This document shows positions 50,925 through 59,777 of a stretch of 64,000 bases of DNA, in pieces. The notes below the pieces were generated by a model. The model worked only from the letters and a program-made list of their open reading frames with translations. It did no database searches and had not been told where the DNA came from. Position numbers and translations under genes: made by a program. The stretch comes from Hyphomicrobium sp. MC1. GTDB lineage: Bacteria > Pseudomonadota > Alphaproteobacteria > Rhizobiales > Hyphomicrobiaceae. Where the stretch lies: assembly GCF_000253295.1 (NCBI RefSeq), contig NC_015717.1, forward strand, positions 1,178,001 to 1,242,000, given 5' to 3'. Position 1 is the first letter of the stretch, and each line of letters begins with the position of its first letter.

Positions 50925-51191
50925 ATGAAACCGATTGCGCGTGCTGTTCTTATCGCTCTGTCGCCGTTGGCATTCGTCGCCACCGAGGCGAAAGCGCAAT
51001 CGATCTTCGATGTCGAACATGCGCGCGCCATGTACCGTGCCGGCGTCGCCAGCCGGTACGATATGGAGCAGTTGAGACGCTACGGTGCGCCCAGCGGCTT
51101 TTACCCACAGTACGGGCCGCCGCCGCCCCGCCGGATTGATCTGCGCCGGCTCTGGTTACGAGAGCGCTATCGCGATCGCTATTACGACTGA
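50925..51191 (+). CDS. Small secreted protein of the VExARA...LRRYG type
   Basis: 88 residues. Signal peptide ('AVLIALSPLAFVATEAKA'), then 'SIFDVEHARAMYRAG', 'DMEQLRRYG' and a Pro/Arg/Tyr-rich tail. The same spaced pattern ('SI..VE.ARA..R.G......E.LRRYG') occurs in the protein at 62955-63248, so the two look paralogous. Function unknown. Confidence 0.7.
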   Translation: MKPIARAVLIALSPLAFVATEAKAQSIFDVEHARAMYRAGVASRYDMEQLRRYGAPSGFYPQYGPPPPRRIDLRRLWLRERYRDRYYD

Positions 51192-51235
51192 GCGGCGGTC
51201 TTGAAGGGCGGCCGCAGTTGGCCGATATATGCGGC

Positions 51236-51652
51236 ATGGATAAAAAATCGATGCCGGCCGACGAGGCCGAGTGGCGGAAACTCTTGACGCCGGAGCAATA
51301 TCGGATCTTGCGCGAAAAGGGCACTGAACCGCCCTTTACCGGCGAGTACCTGCATTCCGAGAGCGATGGAACGTTCACCTGCGCGGCTTGCGGTAACCCG
51401 CTATTTTCCTCCGATGCCAAGTTCGATTCCGGTTCGGGCTGGCCTTCGTTTGATGAAGCGCTGCCGGGCGCTATCGAATATCACACCGATACATCTCACG
51501 GGATGGTGCGCACCGAGATCACATGTGCGCGGTGCGGATCGCACCTTGGTCACGTTTTCGACGACGGTCCGACGGATAGCGGCAAGCGCTATTGCATCAA
51601 TTCGGTTTGCCTCAATCTCGATGAAGAGGCACCCAAGCCCGAAAGTAAGTAG
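51236..51652 (+). CDS. msrB: Peptide methionine (R)-S-oxide reductase
   Basis: 138 residues from ATG 51236, cytoplasmic. Four zinc cysteines in 'CAACG' and 'CARCG', 'FDSGSGWPSFDEAL', 'GHVFDDGP' and the catalytic Cys in 'RYCINSVCL'. It reduces methionine-R-sulfoxide in proteins using thioredoxin. The length is typical for MsrB. Convergent with the DUF72 gene. Confidence 0.95.
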   Translation: MDKKSMPADEAEWRKLLTPEQYRILREKGTEPPFTGEYLHSESDGTFTCAACGNPLFSSDAKFDSGSGWPSFDEALPGAIEYHTDTSHGMVRTEITCARCGSHLGHVFDDGPTDSGKRYCINSVCLNLDEEAPKPESK

Positions 51653-51690
51653 TGAGCCTTTTTAAGACGGCTCGCGTGATAGGCAGGCTG

Positions 51691-52527
51691 TCAGGACTTG
51701 CCGTCCGGTGTCACGCGTTTCTGAAAAGCCATCGCGGCAGCGGGAGCGCGTATCTTTCCCTCGTGAATGAAATAGACAAACACGTCGCGTGGCGTTTTCG
51801 GGGCCTTGTCCTTTGGCGCCATGACCGGCAGGTCGTCGGGCGTGCCACCGTCGGCCCATATTTTTGCGCGCGCCGCCCACTGATCGAGAGCTTTCGGCTT
51901 GTAGGCGGTGGGCACCGTGTCTTGTCCCGTCTGAAGCCGAGCATAAACGAAGTCGGCCGTCACGTCGGCGATGGCCGGATAAGTCGCGTGATCGGCGAAG
52001 ACGATGCCGACCGCATGCTCGCGGGTCAAGGTAACGAACGACGGCGTGCAAAACGAAGCATGCCGCACTTCGACGGCGTGCTTCAGTGGTCGCTTGCCGA
52101 CTTTTTTCGGTAAAAGTTCGAGGAAGGCGCCGAAGTCGCTTTCATCGAATTTCTTTGTCGGGGCAAACTGCCAAAGGAGCGGTCCGAGCTTGCCTCCCAG
52201 CTCGGCGACGCCGGAATCGATGAAACGAGAGACCGAATCTCCAGCTTCCGCAAGAATGCGGCGGTTCGTGGCGTAACGCGGACCCTTCAATGTGAAAATG
52301 AAATCGGGTGGCGTCGCCTTTGCCCAGCTTGCGAACGTCGAGGGTTTTTGCGTCCGATAGTATGTGCCGTTCACTTCAATCGTGGCGAGATGGCGGCTGG
52401 CGTATTCCAGTTCTTTCGCGTGCGCCAAGCCGTCGGGATAGAAAACGCCGCGCCAGGGCTCGAATGTCCAGCCTCCGATACCGGCCCGGATCGTGCCGTT
52501 GCGGGCTGTTTCGGCTTTGCGCGCCAT
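51691..52527 (-). CDS. DUF72 family protein
   Basis: 278 residues from ATG 52527 (an upstream in-frame ATG at 52644 adds a non-conserved 39). 'RAGIGGWTFEPWRGVFYPDG', 'ATIEVNGTYYRTQKPSTFASW', 'FIFTLKGPRYATNRR' and 'HAVEVRHASF' are hallmark stretches of DUF72, a TIM-barrel family of unknown reaction. Confidence 0.9.
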   Translation of the reverse strand: MARKAETARNGTIRAGIGGWTFEPWRGVFYPDGLAHAKELEYASRHLATIEVNGTYYRTQKPSTFASWAKATPPDFIFTLKGPRYATNRRILAEAGDSVSRFIDSGVAELGGKLGPLLWQFAPTKKFDESDFGAFLELLPKKVGKRPLKHAVEVRHASFCTPSFVTLTREHAVGIVFADHATYPAIADVTADFVYARLQTGQDTVPTAYKPKALDQWAARAKIWADGGTPDDLPVMAPKDKAPKTPRDVFVYFIHEGKIRAPAAAMAFQKRVTPDGKS

Positions 52528-52739
52528 AGCTGGCCTTCCATATATCGAGGACGGAATCGCCGTGTTCAGCGAATCGCCATAATTCTGGGCAAGTTCTTGT
52601 TTTTCCCGCGACCTCGGGGCGCATGCACGGATAATCGCGGGCACGGCATCTCGGCGTTTTTTCGCCGATCATTTATCATTGGTGACAGCGCTTGGGGCAA
52701 GCGTTGTAATCTTGCGCCGTTGGGATCAGCATTAGGCAC

Positions 52740-53810
52740 ATGACTGCCGAGAACGTGGGGCAAACGGCCGGTCTTTCCATTGCGGGCTTCGTACCTTGGG
52801 GTGCGGGCGCGTCGAAGCGCGAGCGGAATTTTTATATCGCGCTGGGCGTCGCGCTTCTGCTGCACGCTTCGTTTTTGATCAGCGCGGTTAGCAGCGGAGG
52901 CGCCAAGCGTCTTGGCGCCGAAAATGGAGCGGATGACGCGATCAGCGTTTCTCTTGTAACCGAGCAAGATCTCAAGAGCCGGGCGACGGTCGCCGACGAA
53001 GTTTCGCCGCCGCCGGGGCCGATTGCGCCGACGCAGCAGGAGCAGAAGGCCAAGCCCGAGCCTCAGCAGCCGCCGGAGAAGCAGCAACCTCCGACTCCGC
53101 CTCAGCAGGAGCAGGCTAAGCAAGAGCCGCAGCCGCCCGAACCGCAGCAGCCTCCGCCGGAGCCGCAGGCTCAAGATACGCCGCAGCCGCCGGATCAGCC
53201 GCAACCGGACGTTCCTCAGGATACGGACCCGGCCAAGCCAGACCAGGTCGCCAAGCAGGACGATACGAGCCCGGATAGCCAGCCGCCGGACCTCTTCTCG
53301 CTCGACGATCAGGATCCGTCGAAACTGCAAAGCGCGAACGAGCCGAAGCCGAAACCGCAACCCAAAGAAGATACGAAGCGCGCGAACAAGAAGCCGAGTA
53401 CGAGTAAGGCAGCGAAAAAGTCTTCTTCGAAGGCTCAGAAGAAGGTGGCTGCGCTCGATTTATCGACGCAGGCCCTGGCTCCGAGTTTCAGCGGCGGCGG
53501 TGGCGCGGCTGCATTCCAGCGCCCTCCGGGCATCACTCGCTCGGGCCTCAACGATGCTTTCGCGAGGGCGGTGATTCGGGCGCTCCAGCAGACCATGCCG
53601 CAGCTCTCGAATACGCTCGGCCGTGTGACCGTTCGAATTTTTCTGTCCGACAGCGGCAACGTGATTTTCGTGAAGATGCTCGCTGGATCCAAGGATCCAT
53701 CGCTTAATCAGGATGTCGTCTTTGCGGCCAAGCAGACGAGCTATCCTATTCCGCCGGCGGGCTCGAATGAGGCCGACCGCACATTCATCGTGACTTACAT
53801 CTACGATTGA
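52740..53810 (+). CDS. TonB/TolA-like envelope protein
   Basis: 356 residues. One N-terminal membrane anchor (about 32-50, 'YIALGVALLLHASFLISAV'), a Pro/Gln/Glu-rich periplasm-spanning region (about 85-200), a Lys-rich stretch, and a C-terminal TonB-type domain ('RVTVRIFLSDSGNVIFVKML' and 'SYPIPPAG'). This is the usual layout of TonB/TolA energy-transducing proteins. No ExbB/ExbD genes are adjacent. Confidence 0.82.
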   Translation: MTAENVGQTAGLSIAGFVPWGAGASKRERNFYIALGVALLLHASFLISAVSSGGAKRLGAENGADDAISVSLVTEQDLKSRATVADEVSPPPGPIAPTQQEQKAKPEPQQPPEKQQPPTPPQQEQAKQEPQPPEPQQPPPEPQAQDTPQPPDQPQPDVPQDTDPAKPDQVAKQDDTSPDSQPPDLFSLDDQDPSKLQSANEPKPKPQPKEDTKRANKKPSTSKAAKKSSSKAQKKVAALDLSTQALAPSFSGGGGAAAFQRPPGITRSGLNDAFARAVIRALQQTMPQLSNTLGRVTVRIFLSDSGNVIFVKMLAGSKDPSLNQDVVFAAKQTSYPIPPAGSNEADRTFIVTYIYD

Positions 53811-53895
53811 AGCCGCCGAACTCGATGGTTCGTGGCCATCGCTCGGCTTGCGACAGACCCGCGGAATTTGTCCGCTGTCTTGGTATTACGCGAAA

Positions 53896-54015
53896 TCAGG
53901 CAGGCAGCGTCGCGGCAAGCAGTTCTTCGGCGTGTGTGGCCGACGAAATGACCAGTCCGACGACTGTCAGGATGAGGAGAGCTAAGAGGAAGGTCACGTC
54001 GGTCTTCTCGCTCAT
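53896..54015 (-). CDS. 39-residue membrane microprotein
   Basis: The frame encodes 'MSEKTDVTFLLALLILTVVG' followed by 'LVISSATHAEELLAATLPA'. One hydrophobic helix (about residues 8-25) with a charged N-terminus and a GGAG site 5-8 bases before the ATG. Too short for standard gene calls, but codon and composition pattern support it. Function unknown. Confidence 0.55.
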   Translation of the reverse strand: MSEKTDVTFLLALLILTVVGLVISSATHAEELLAATLPA

Positions 54016-54234
54016 GATCGCTCCAACAGGTTGTTGCGATGGCAGACAAACTGCCAATCGTACGGTCCTGGGCGATCCCGAAGAAGTTTCTTATGACGTT
54101 GCCATGAGGCTAAGTTCGACTCAGGCTCGGCCACAATAGCCAAAGTGAAGCAGCGTCACCGACACCCGCTGAGAGTGGCCGTGACGCTGCAGAGCTTCTT
54201 TTCGTTATGTGTTTTGGAGAAGGGGGACGGACAC

Positions 54235-54366
54235 TTATTGCTGCTGCACGGCATCCGAAGCCGTATTCGTGCCTCCGAGCTTCATTGGCGCATATTCCGG
54301 CGTTTCCCTGCGGCAAGCTCCGAGCGCGAGTGCGGCAATGCATATTCCAAGCGCGACGACTTTCAT
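54235..54366 (-). CDS. 43-residue lipoprotein
   Basis: The frame encodes a short lipoprotein signal ('MKVVALGICIAALALGAC') with lipobox LGAC, then 'RRETPEYAPMKLGGTNTASD' and a Gln-rich end. GGAGA lies 5-9 bases before the ATG. Size resembles entericidin-type lipoproteins, though the sequence is different. Predicted to be membrane-anchored in the envelope. Confidence 0.65.
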   Translation of the reverse strand: MKVVALGICIAALALGACRRETPEYAPMKLGGTNTASDAVQQQ

Positions 54367-54833
54367 GATCATCTCCCGTGGTCGATTGCGATTTGTCTGG
54401 ATACGCATGTGAATGCGGAAGCAACGCCGGAAACGTCGAGCTTGTTCCGTGCTGGGCTGAAGGCAACTGGCGCCAATGGCCTAGCGAATCTTAGCCGTTC
54501 GGAAGCCGCTTTGACCGGCATGATTTGAAACGGGCAAATCTTAATGTTCAGGCAAGCATGCTTTCCAATTTAATTGGCATTCTCACAAAGTACGATCGCG
54601 AGCATTAAGCGCCAGGCTGTTGTTGCCGATCGTGGAGCTGGTAACGCGCTGATATGTTTCGGATATTTTTTGCGTCTCATGTGCATGTGGCTTGCGCGGC
54701 GAAGAGGGAGAACAGATGCTTGTTTTCCTATCGAGAATAATTGCTTTCATCTTCACGCGTTCTGTGTACCTCGCATTAAGGAGGCCGATAGTAGCGTCCG
54801 GGCCGTAGCCTCCGCTCATGAGGAGCGGGGAAA
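54367..54833. other. 467-bp region upstream of the diguanylate cyclase
   Basis: No convincing gene. The right end holds a hairpin (54812-54828) that overlaps the ribosome-binding site of the following gene. The rest shows AT-rich stretches that may hold promoters but no clear consensus. Confidence 0.5.
54812..54828 (+). promoter_or_regulatory. Hairpin over the ribosome-binding site of the GGDEF gene
   Basis: CCGCTC (54812-54817) pairs perfectly with GAGCGG (54823-54828) around ATGAG, so the GAGGAG site is partly in the stem. It could limit translation of the cyclase. Confidence 0.4.
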
Positions 54834-56087
54834 ATGCTTGTGATGGAACGAGTGACGGGCGAATCCATTCCGGCCGGCGTCGAACGCTCGACGCTTGAAA
54901 AGGCAATTGCATCTGGCTTTCCGCTGCTGAAATTTCCTCAGCAGCTCGAAGCGGCCTTTGAACAAGAAGTTGCGGTTCAGCGATGCCGACAGCTCGCGCT
55001 GGGCGGGTTGTTCGGGATCTTGCTGTACGACCTGTTTCTCATTCCCGACTGGCTGGTTTCACCGCAGACGTTTTTGACGGCCCTTTGGGTGCGTCTTGGT
55101 ATGGTGACGCCAATCGCGCTGCTTATGATTGCGTCGCTCTATCTCAATCCGCCGGTGGCGATCCGCGAATTTCTGGTGGCGGCCGGTGGCGTCGTGCTCG
55201 GGGCCGGCAGCATTCTATATCTCATGCTCGTCGGCGATGGTGGGCCACTGGATGCACAGCATCAATCGCTCATTCTCATCATCCTCTTCATAACAATGGT
55301 GCAGCGGGTGCGATTCTGGTGGGCCATGGCGGCGTGCCTGGCCTGCTTTGCGATGCACGCGGTTGGATTGTCTTTGCTGCCGGCATACACATTCGAGTTT
55401 CAGATTTCTGCCAACACCGTGTTTGGATGCGCCGTCGTTCTGACCCTCTTCGCCTCATACGTGCTGGAGCGAGAGACCCGGATGAATTATCTGCTGTCGC
55501 TCAGAGGCCGGTTGCAGCGCCAGGATCTCGATGCCAAGAGCCGCCGGGACGCGCTGACAGGGCTTCGCAACCGGCTCTCTCTCGACGAAGCGATTGAGGA
55601 CTGTGACAGTGCGGATGGCCTCGACAATGAACTGGCGGTCATTCTGCTTGATATCGATCATTTCAAATCGTTCAACGATACGGCCGGTCATCAGGCCGGA
55701 GACGTCTGCCTGAAGCGCGTTGCGGGGATCGTGCAGAGCGAGTTGCGGGACTATTCCGACGACGTCTTCCGCTTCGGCGGTGAGGAGTTCGTCGTCCTTT
55801 TGCATGGCGTCGATCTGCCGAGGGCGATCAGGATTTCGGAGCGGATTCGAAAAGCAGTGGAGGATGCATCGATCCCGCATCCGGCGCTTGACCTAGGTGA
55901 GGTCGTGACCGTCAGTATGGGTGTCGCGTCGGTGGTCCTGAGTCGGGATATCCGCGTAGGGCAGGTAATCGCTGCGGCAGATACGGCGCTTTATTTGGCG
56001 AAGCGAAATGGTCGCAACCAAGTGGCGCCGCGGATGCCGGTCGTCGAATTCGTCGAAATGGCTGATCGCAGGCTCTACGCCCACTGA
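54834..56087 (+). CDS. Membrane diguanylate cyclase (GGDEF)
   Basis: 417 residues. Residues about 50-215 hold six hydrophobic segments, a membrane sensor. A short coiled coil ('SLRGRLQRQDLDAKSRRDAL') leads into a GGDEF domain (about 238-405) with 'DALTGLRNRLSLDEAI', 'VILLDIDHFKSFNDTAGHQA', the active 'FRFGGEEFVVLL' and 'ADTALYLAKRNGRNQV'. It should make cyclic di-GMP. The inhibitory I-site is altered: Arg is one residue too far from the signature ('RDYSDDVFRF'), so product inhibition may be lost. No EAL domain. Confidence 0.92.
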   Translation: MLVMERVTGESIPAGVERSTLEKAIASGFPLLKFPQQLEAAFEQEVAVQRCRQLALGGLFGILLYDLFLIPDWLVSPQTFLTALWVRLGMVTPIALLMIASLYLNPPVAIREFLVAAGGVVLGAGSILYLMLVGDGGPLDAQHQSLILIILFITMVQRVRFWWAMAACLACFAMHAVGLSLLPAYTFEFQISANTVFGCAVVLTLFASYVLERETRMNYLLSLRGRLQRQDLDAKSRRDALTGLRNRLSLDEAIEDCDSADGLDNELAVILLDIDHFKSFNDTAGHQAGDVCLKRVAGIVQSELRDYSDDVFRFGGEEFVVLLHGVDLPRAIRISERIRKAVEDASIPHPALDLGEVVTVSMGVASVVLSRDIRVGQVIAAADTALYLAKRNGRNQVAPRMPVVEFVEMADRRLYAH

Positions 56088-56292
56088 AGTTGTCAGCAAG
56101 AGTATTTCGAAAACGCACGAAATGCGCGTGTTTGCGCGCATGCAGGATCAGCTTCCTGATATGCAAGGCTGGCACGAGTTTCGTGCGACATCTCTCTTGC
56201 CATGTTGCGTTTGTGTTTGTCGCTCTTGACCAGGGAACAACGCCGCTGCATTTGCGTTTGGGGACGGGATCTCACTTAGAAGGAACACGGAT

Positions 56293-56556
56293 ATGAAGAG
56301 GGTCGCGGTTTTGGCTGCGGTGGCGCTTGCCTTTTCGTCGGGTTGTGCATTCGCGGTCAGTCAGGCCGTGAAAGACGCATGCAGCGCTGATTATGCTGCT
56401 TATTGCAGCCAGCATAAGGTCGGCACGTCGGCGGCAAAGTCCTGTATGCGCGAGCATCGCAAGATGTTGACCGACTCATGCATCCATGCGCTTGGACATT
56501 CGAGCGAAGTTACGCAGGCTGATATCGAGCAGTATCACCGCGAGCACGGCAAGTAA
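56293..56556 (+). CDS. Secreted Cys-rich small protein
   Basis: 87 residues with AAGGA before the ATG and a signal peptide ('VLAAVALAFSSGCAFA'). The mature part has four evenly spaced cysteines ('DACSADYAAYCSQH', 'SCMREHRKML', 'DSCIHALG'), resembling small Cys-rich-repeat proteins. Possible metal or copper binding cannot be judged. A terminator follows. Confidence 0.75.
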   Translation: MKRVAVLAAVALAFSSGCAFAVSQAVKDACSADYAAYCSQHKVGTSAAKSCMREHRKMLTDSCIHALGHSSEVTQADIEQYHREHGK

Positions 56557-56597
56557 GTTTGCCTGCGCGGCCAGGGGTCTTTCGGACAAGCTTTGCG

Positions 56598-56633
56598 CCC
56601 GTCACTGCATCTCGCGGTGGCGGGTTTTCTTTT
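56598..56633 (+). terminator. Intrinsic terminator
   Basis: CCCGTCAC (56598-56605) pairs with GTGGCGGG (56617-56624), one wobble, followed by TTTTCTTTT. Confidence 0.75.
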
Positions 56634-56647
56634 GGTCTACCGCTTCG

Positions 56648-57493
56648 TCACCAGCGTACGCGGCTAAGTCCCAGATAACGGCCGATCAGCTTTCTGACGA
56701 CGGTGCTTGGCAGCTTGCCGCGCGCGAAGTGGTTGAACTTGGCCGTCGGGCCAACCGCATAGCGGAACCGAGGGCGCGGCGCCGCCAGAGCTTTCGCGAC
56801 GGCCTTGCCGACGTCTGCAGGATCGCCCGCCGACTTGGCGACAAGGGCCTCGACCGTTACCTCGAGGTGCCGCAGGAGCGGCAGGTAGACGCTATCCTTC
56901 GGGAGGATTCGCGGCGAGTTCTCCCAGATGCTCGTGCGGTAGGGGCCGGGTTCGATTAGGATGATGTCGATGCCGAAGTGCTCTACTTCGTAGGCGAGTG
57001 ATTCGGCCCATCCTTCGACGGCCCATTTCGAGGCACAGTAAGGGGAATTGGCGGGCTGGCCAGCAAATGCCGATTCGCTTGAGATGATGACGATACGTCC
57101 ACGGCGCTGCGCGCGAAAAGTCGGCAGCAGGCGTTTCGTTAGCGCCAAGACGCCGAAGTAATTGACCTCCATGATGCGGCGGACGTCGGTCTCGGGGAGA
57201 TCTTCGAAGGCACCGCCTGCCGCGACGCCCGCATTGTGCACGACGGCATCGAGTTGCCGATTGGGAAGATCCAATTCGGCGACGGCGCGTTCGATCGACG
57301 TTGGGTCGGTTACGTCGAGCTGTCCGACCGTTACCGCTTGGTGCACGCCTGCCGCGACTAGCGTCCTGTCGAGTTCTTCGCGCTTGGCGAGGTCACGCAT
57401 CGTGGCGACGACGTCCCAGCCCTGCTTTGCGAGTTCGACCGTTATGGCTAGTCCGAAGCCGGACGACGTCCCGGTGACGAGAACTCTTGGCAT
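56648..57493 (-). CDS. Short-chain dehydrogenase/reductase
   Basis: 281 residues. Cofactor motif 'VLVTGTSSGFGLAITVELAK', 'VVHNAGVAAGG', catalytic Ser in 'IVIISSESAFAGQ' and Tyr/Lys in 'YCASKWAVEG'. Length and pattern fit classical SDRs using NAD(P). The C-terminal region is basic ('VVRKLIGRYLGLSRVRW'). Substrate unknown. Confidence 0.92.
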   Translation of the reverse strand: MPRVLVTGTSSGFGLAITVELAKQGWDVVATMRDLAKREELDRTLVAAGVHQAVTVGQLDVTDPTSIERAVAELDLPNRQLDAVVHNAGVAAGGAFEDLPETDVRRIMEVNYFGVLALTKRLLPTFRAQRRGRIVIISSESAFAGQPANSPYCASKWAVEGWAESLAYEVEHFGIDIILIEPGPYRTSIWENSPRILPKDSVYLPLLRHLEVTVEALVAKSAGDPADVGKAVAKALAAPRPRFRYAVGPTAKFNHFARGKLPSTVVRKLIGRYLGLSRVRW

Positions 57494-57560
57494 GGGGCAG
57501 GGGCTCCGCGAATTTTTGGTATTGGCGTTTTACGCGACTGCCGGCGTTGAATCGAGGCCG

Positions 57561-57720
57561 GGCTGTTCCCTGGGGAACAGCGAGGTGGGAGCGGCGCCGG
57601 TTATTCCATTCCCCACGACGCCGCCTCGCGGTGTCGGCCGCGAAACGACAAGTCCTGTGTTCCCGCCGGCTCACAGGGGCGTCGTGATGCGGCCGACTCC
57701 CCGAGGCGGTTGCGATTGGG
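57561..57720. other. Palindrome-rich intergenic stretch
   Basis: Contains GCTGTTCCC/GGAACAGC around TGG near 57562-57581 and further GC-rich inverted repeats. No gene or T-tract; either a structured leader for the SDR gene or a terminator for nothing obvious. Not recognised. Confidence 0.35.
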
Positions 57721-57726
57721 CTGGAA

Positions 57727-58437
57727 CTAGTCGAGGAAGGTAACGCGTCCGGTTGCGACGTCGTGCATAGCCGAGACGATCTTGAGCTGTTGGGCTGAGA
57801 CGAGATCGCGGAGGACGCTGCTGAGGGCGGTCAGCCGCTCCGCGCCTAGGTGGGCATTGGCTGTTGCGACGGCCTGGACGAAAGCCTTGTTCTTCGACGT
57901 GCGATCGTCCGGAAAGTCTTTGCTTGCTTCTGCGACCGCGGGCTTGATCCGCGCCAGGACGCCGGTCAGCAGACCGAACTCGACATCGTCGACGGCGCCT
58001 TTGATAGCGCCGCATTCGCTATGGCCGAGCACTACGATAAGCTTGGCGCCTGCCAGCTTCGTTGCGAATTCAGCGCTCCCGGCAATATCGTCGTTGATGA
58101 CGTTGCCGGCCACGCGGGCGCTGAATATGTCGCCGATACGTTGATCGAAAACGAGTTCGGGCGGCACGCGGGCGTCAATGCACCCGATCACGACTGCCGA
58201 GGGGAATTGTCCGCCCGCTGTCGCACGGACTTGTTCGATCAGGTCGCAATTGCGCATGTTCTGTGTGGCGAAGCGTTCGTTTCCGGCCTTGAGCTTAGCC
58301 AAAGCGTCGTCCGGGCTGGTCGCTGACTGGCGCTCGGAGGTCATGACGGAGCACTGATCGGCGGCGAAAGCCCGATCGACCGCCAGCAGACCGGCGGCTA
58401 AGGCGCTACTGCAACAAAAATGGCGGCGCGACAGCAT
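57727..58437 (-). CDS. Beta-class carbonic anhydrase, Tat-exported
   Basis: 236 residues. A twin-arginine signal ('MLSRRHFCCSSALAAGLLAV') sends it to the periplasm. Zinc ligands and catalytic dyad are clear: 'VIGCIDARVPPE' (Cys, Asp-Arg) and 'LGHSECGAIKGA' (His, Cys). It interconverts CO2 and bicarbonate. Most beta-class enzymes are cytoplasmic, so the export signal is notable. Confidence 0.92.
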   Translation of the reverse strand: MLSRRHFCCSSALAAGLLAVDRAFAADQCSVMTSERQSATSPDDALAKLKAGNERFATQNMRNCDLIEQVRATAGGQFPSAVVIGCIDARVPPELVFDQRIGDIFSARVAGNVINDDIAGSAEFATKLAGAKLIVVLGHSECGAIKGAVDDVEFGLLTGVLARIKPAVAEASKDFPDDRTSKNKAFVQAVATANAHLGAERLTALSSVLRDLVSAQQLKIVSAMHDVATGRVTFLD

Positions 58438-58574
58438 CGAAGCCTCCCTGAAATCAACGGCCGAATCTAACCGGGAAATGCTTAAACGGACACGTCCAAA
58501 CCGGGCGCAAATTCTCGCTTATTGTCGGCGAGTTGGGCGGCCCGTCTATTTTTGGCGGGATTTCCGTCTCGCGT

Positions 58575-58931
58575 CTAAGCCAATTCCAGCGGATTAGGGT
58601 GTCTGCGGGATTTGCCTTCAAAAAAGGAGCCGGTTTCGAGCAGCAGTTTCTTATGAACGATGTTGGCGTTGACCACGCAGGCGGATTTCAGCGTCAAATC
58701 GTTGGCGAAAATCTCGCCGGTGACTTCGCCCACGACAGTGACGGTTTCCGATTTGATCCGGCCTTCGATCACGCCGCGCGCGGCGACCGTGAGGGAGAGA
58801 CAATTGACTTCGCCGAGGACCGTGCCCTCGATGACGAGGGGGCCGGGATAGTCGATGCCACCTTCGATGGTGGCGGTGCGCGGAATAGTGAGTGTGCGGC
58901 CGACGCTCGTGGTCGTCTTGAGCTCACGCAT
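58575..58931 (-). CDS. Bactofilin
   Basis: 118 residues from ATG 58931 (ATG 58961 adds ten). The beta-helix repeats of the family are visible: 'GGIDYPGPLVIEGTVLGEVN', 'VAARGVIEGRIKSETVTVVG', 'EVTGEIFANDLTLKSACVV'. Bactofilins polymerise into cytoskeletal filaments that position wall enzymes; in Hyphomicrobium relatives they are linked to stalk or hypha shape. No M23 peptidase is adjacent. Confidence 0.88.
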   Translation of the reverse strand: MRELKTTTSVGRTLTIPRTATIEGGIDYPGPLVIEGTVLGEVNCLSLTVAARGVIEGRIKSETVTVVGEVTGEIFANDLTLKSACVVNANIVHKKLLLETGSFFEGKSRRHPNPLELA

Positions 58932-59156
58932 AAAACTCGTACCTGTCCGTAGCTGACACAACTCCCGCTAGCGTCAGCCTGACGGATATTTTCGGCAAAT
59001 TTCAGGCTTTTCGCACCGGGTACAGGTATCTTGCGTCCGCGGCAGCGGCAACTCATGTGGCAGCGCGCGTCGTTGCCACCGACGTCCTCTTGCGCTCTTT
59101 CCGATGCGGTATTAGCAAACGGCCGTAAAGTCGGCGCTCGAAGGGAGAATGGGCTA

Positions 59157-59444
59157 ATGGCGGAGACGACGGATACGAACGCGGCAATCGCCGAACTGAA
59201 ACGCGAAATCGCCGAGCTTTCGGGATTGTCGCTCGCCACGGGGGTTATTCTTACGCAGCTTCTGCAGAAGATCGTGAGCCGCGAGATGAGCCCGCAGAAT
59301 GCTGCGACGCAGATCGTCGGCAACGCCCGCGAGGCAATCGAGGGCTTTACATCGCATGTGGAGGTCGATCCGGCGATGAAGAAGCGGGCACTGGAAGCGG
59401 TCAAGCAGTACGAAGACCAGATCCGTTCGGTTCTGCCCATCTAG
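59157..59444 (+). CDS. Hypothetical helical protein
   Basis: 95 residues from ATG 59157, with AAGGGAG upstream. Entirely helical: 'AAIAELKREIAELSGLSLAT', then 'ILTQLLQKIV' and 'MKKRALEAVKQYEDQIRSV'. Not recognised. Confidence 0.65.
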   Translation: MAETTDTNAAIAELKREIAELSGLSLATGVILTQLLQKIVSREMSPQNAATQIVGNAREAIEGFTSHVEVDPAMKKRALEAVKQYEDQIRSVLPI

Positions 59445-59552
59445 CTTCATTGGCGCGCGGTGACGTGCGGCCTGCGCCCCGGCCGCCGCGCGCTGACACA
59501 CTTTCTGCCGTCACGTTCTGGCGGGGACTGCCGCCGGAGTGGCAAGCGGTGG

Positions 59553-59750
59553 TCAGGGACTGCCCGGCCGGATGCGTTTCAAAAAATCCCAAAGCGGTAG
59601 TGCTGCCAAGCCGCCGACCATGCCGCCGATGTAGCTCGGCAGCGGGAAGCGGAAGACGGCTTGCCAGATCAGGCCGGCGACCCAACTCGCCACCAGCATG
59701 GCGACGATCGTGACGAGCAGGCGTTGCCAGAAGGGAAGAAAGAGAGACAT
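59553..59750 (-). CDS. Small membrane protein
   Basis: 65 residues. Two hydrophobic segments ('LLVTIVAMLVASWVAGLIW' and 'YIGGMVGGLAALPLWDFL') and a basic end. It lies 27 bp downstream of the serine hydrolase gene on the same strand, so it may be co-transcribed. Not recognised. Confidence 0.65.
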   Translation of the reverse strand: MSLFLPFWQRLLVTIVAMLVASWVAGLIWQAVFRFPLPSYIGGMVGGLAALPLWDFLKRIRPGSP

Positions 59751-59777
59751 GGGCGGTTCTCAAACGGCTGCGGATCG

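Noticed and set aside
52566..53360. 264-codon Leu/Arg-rich minus-strand frame
   Set aside because: Mirror image of the Pro/Gln/Lys-rich TonB-like linker; not a real membrane protein.
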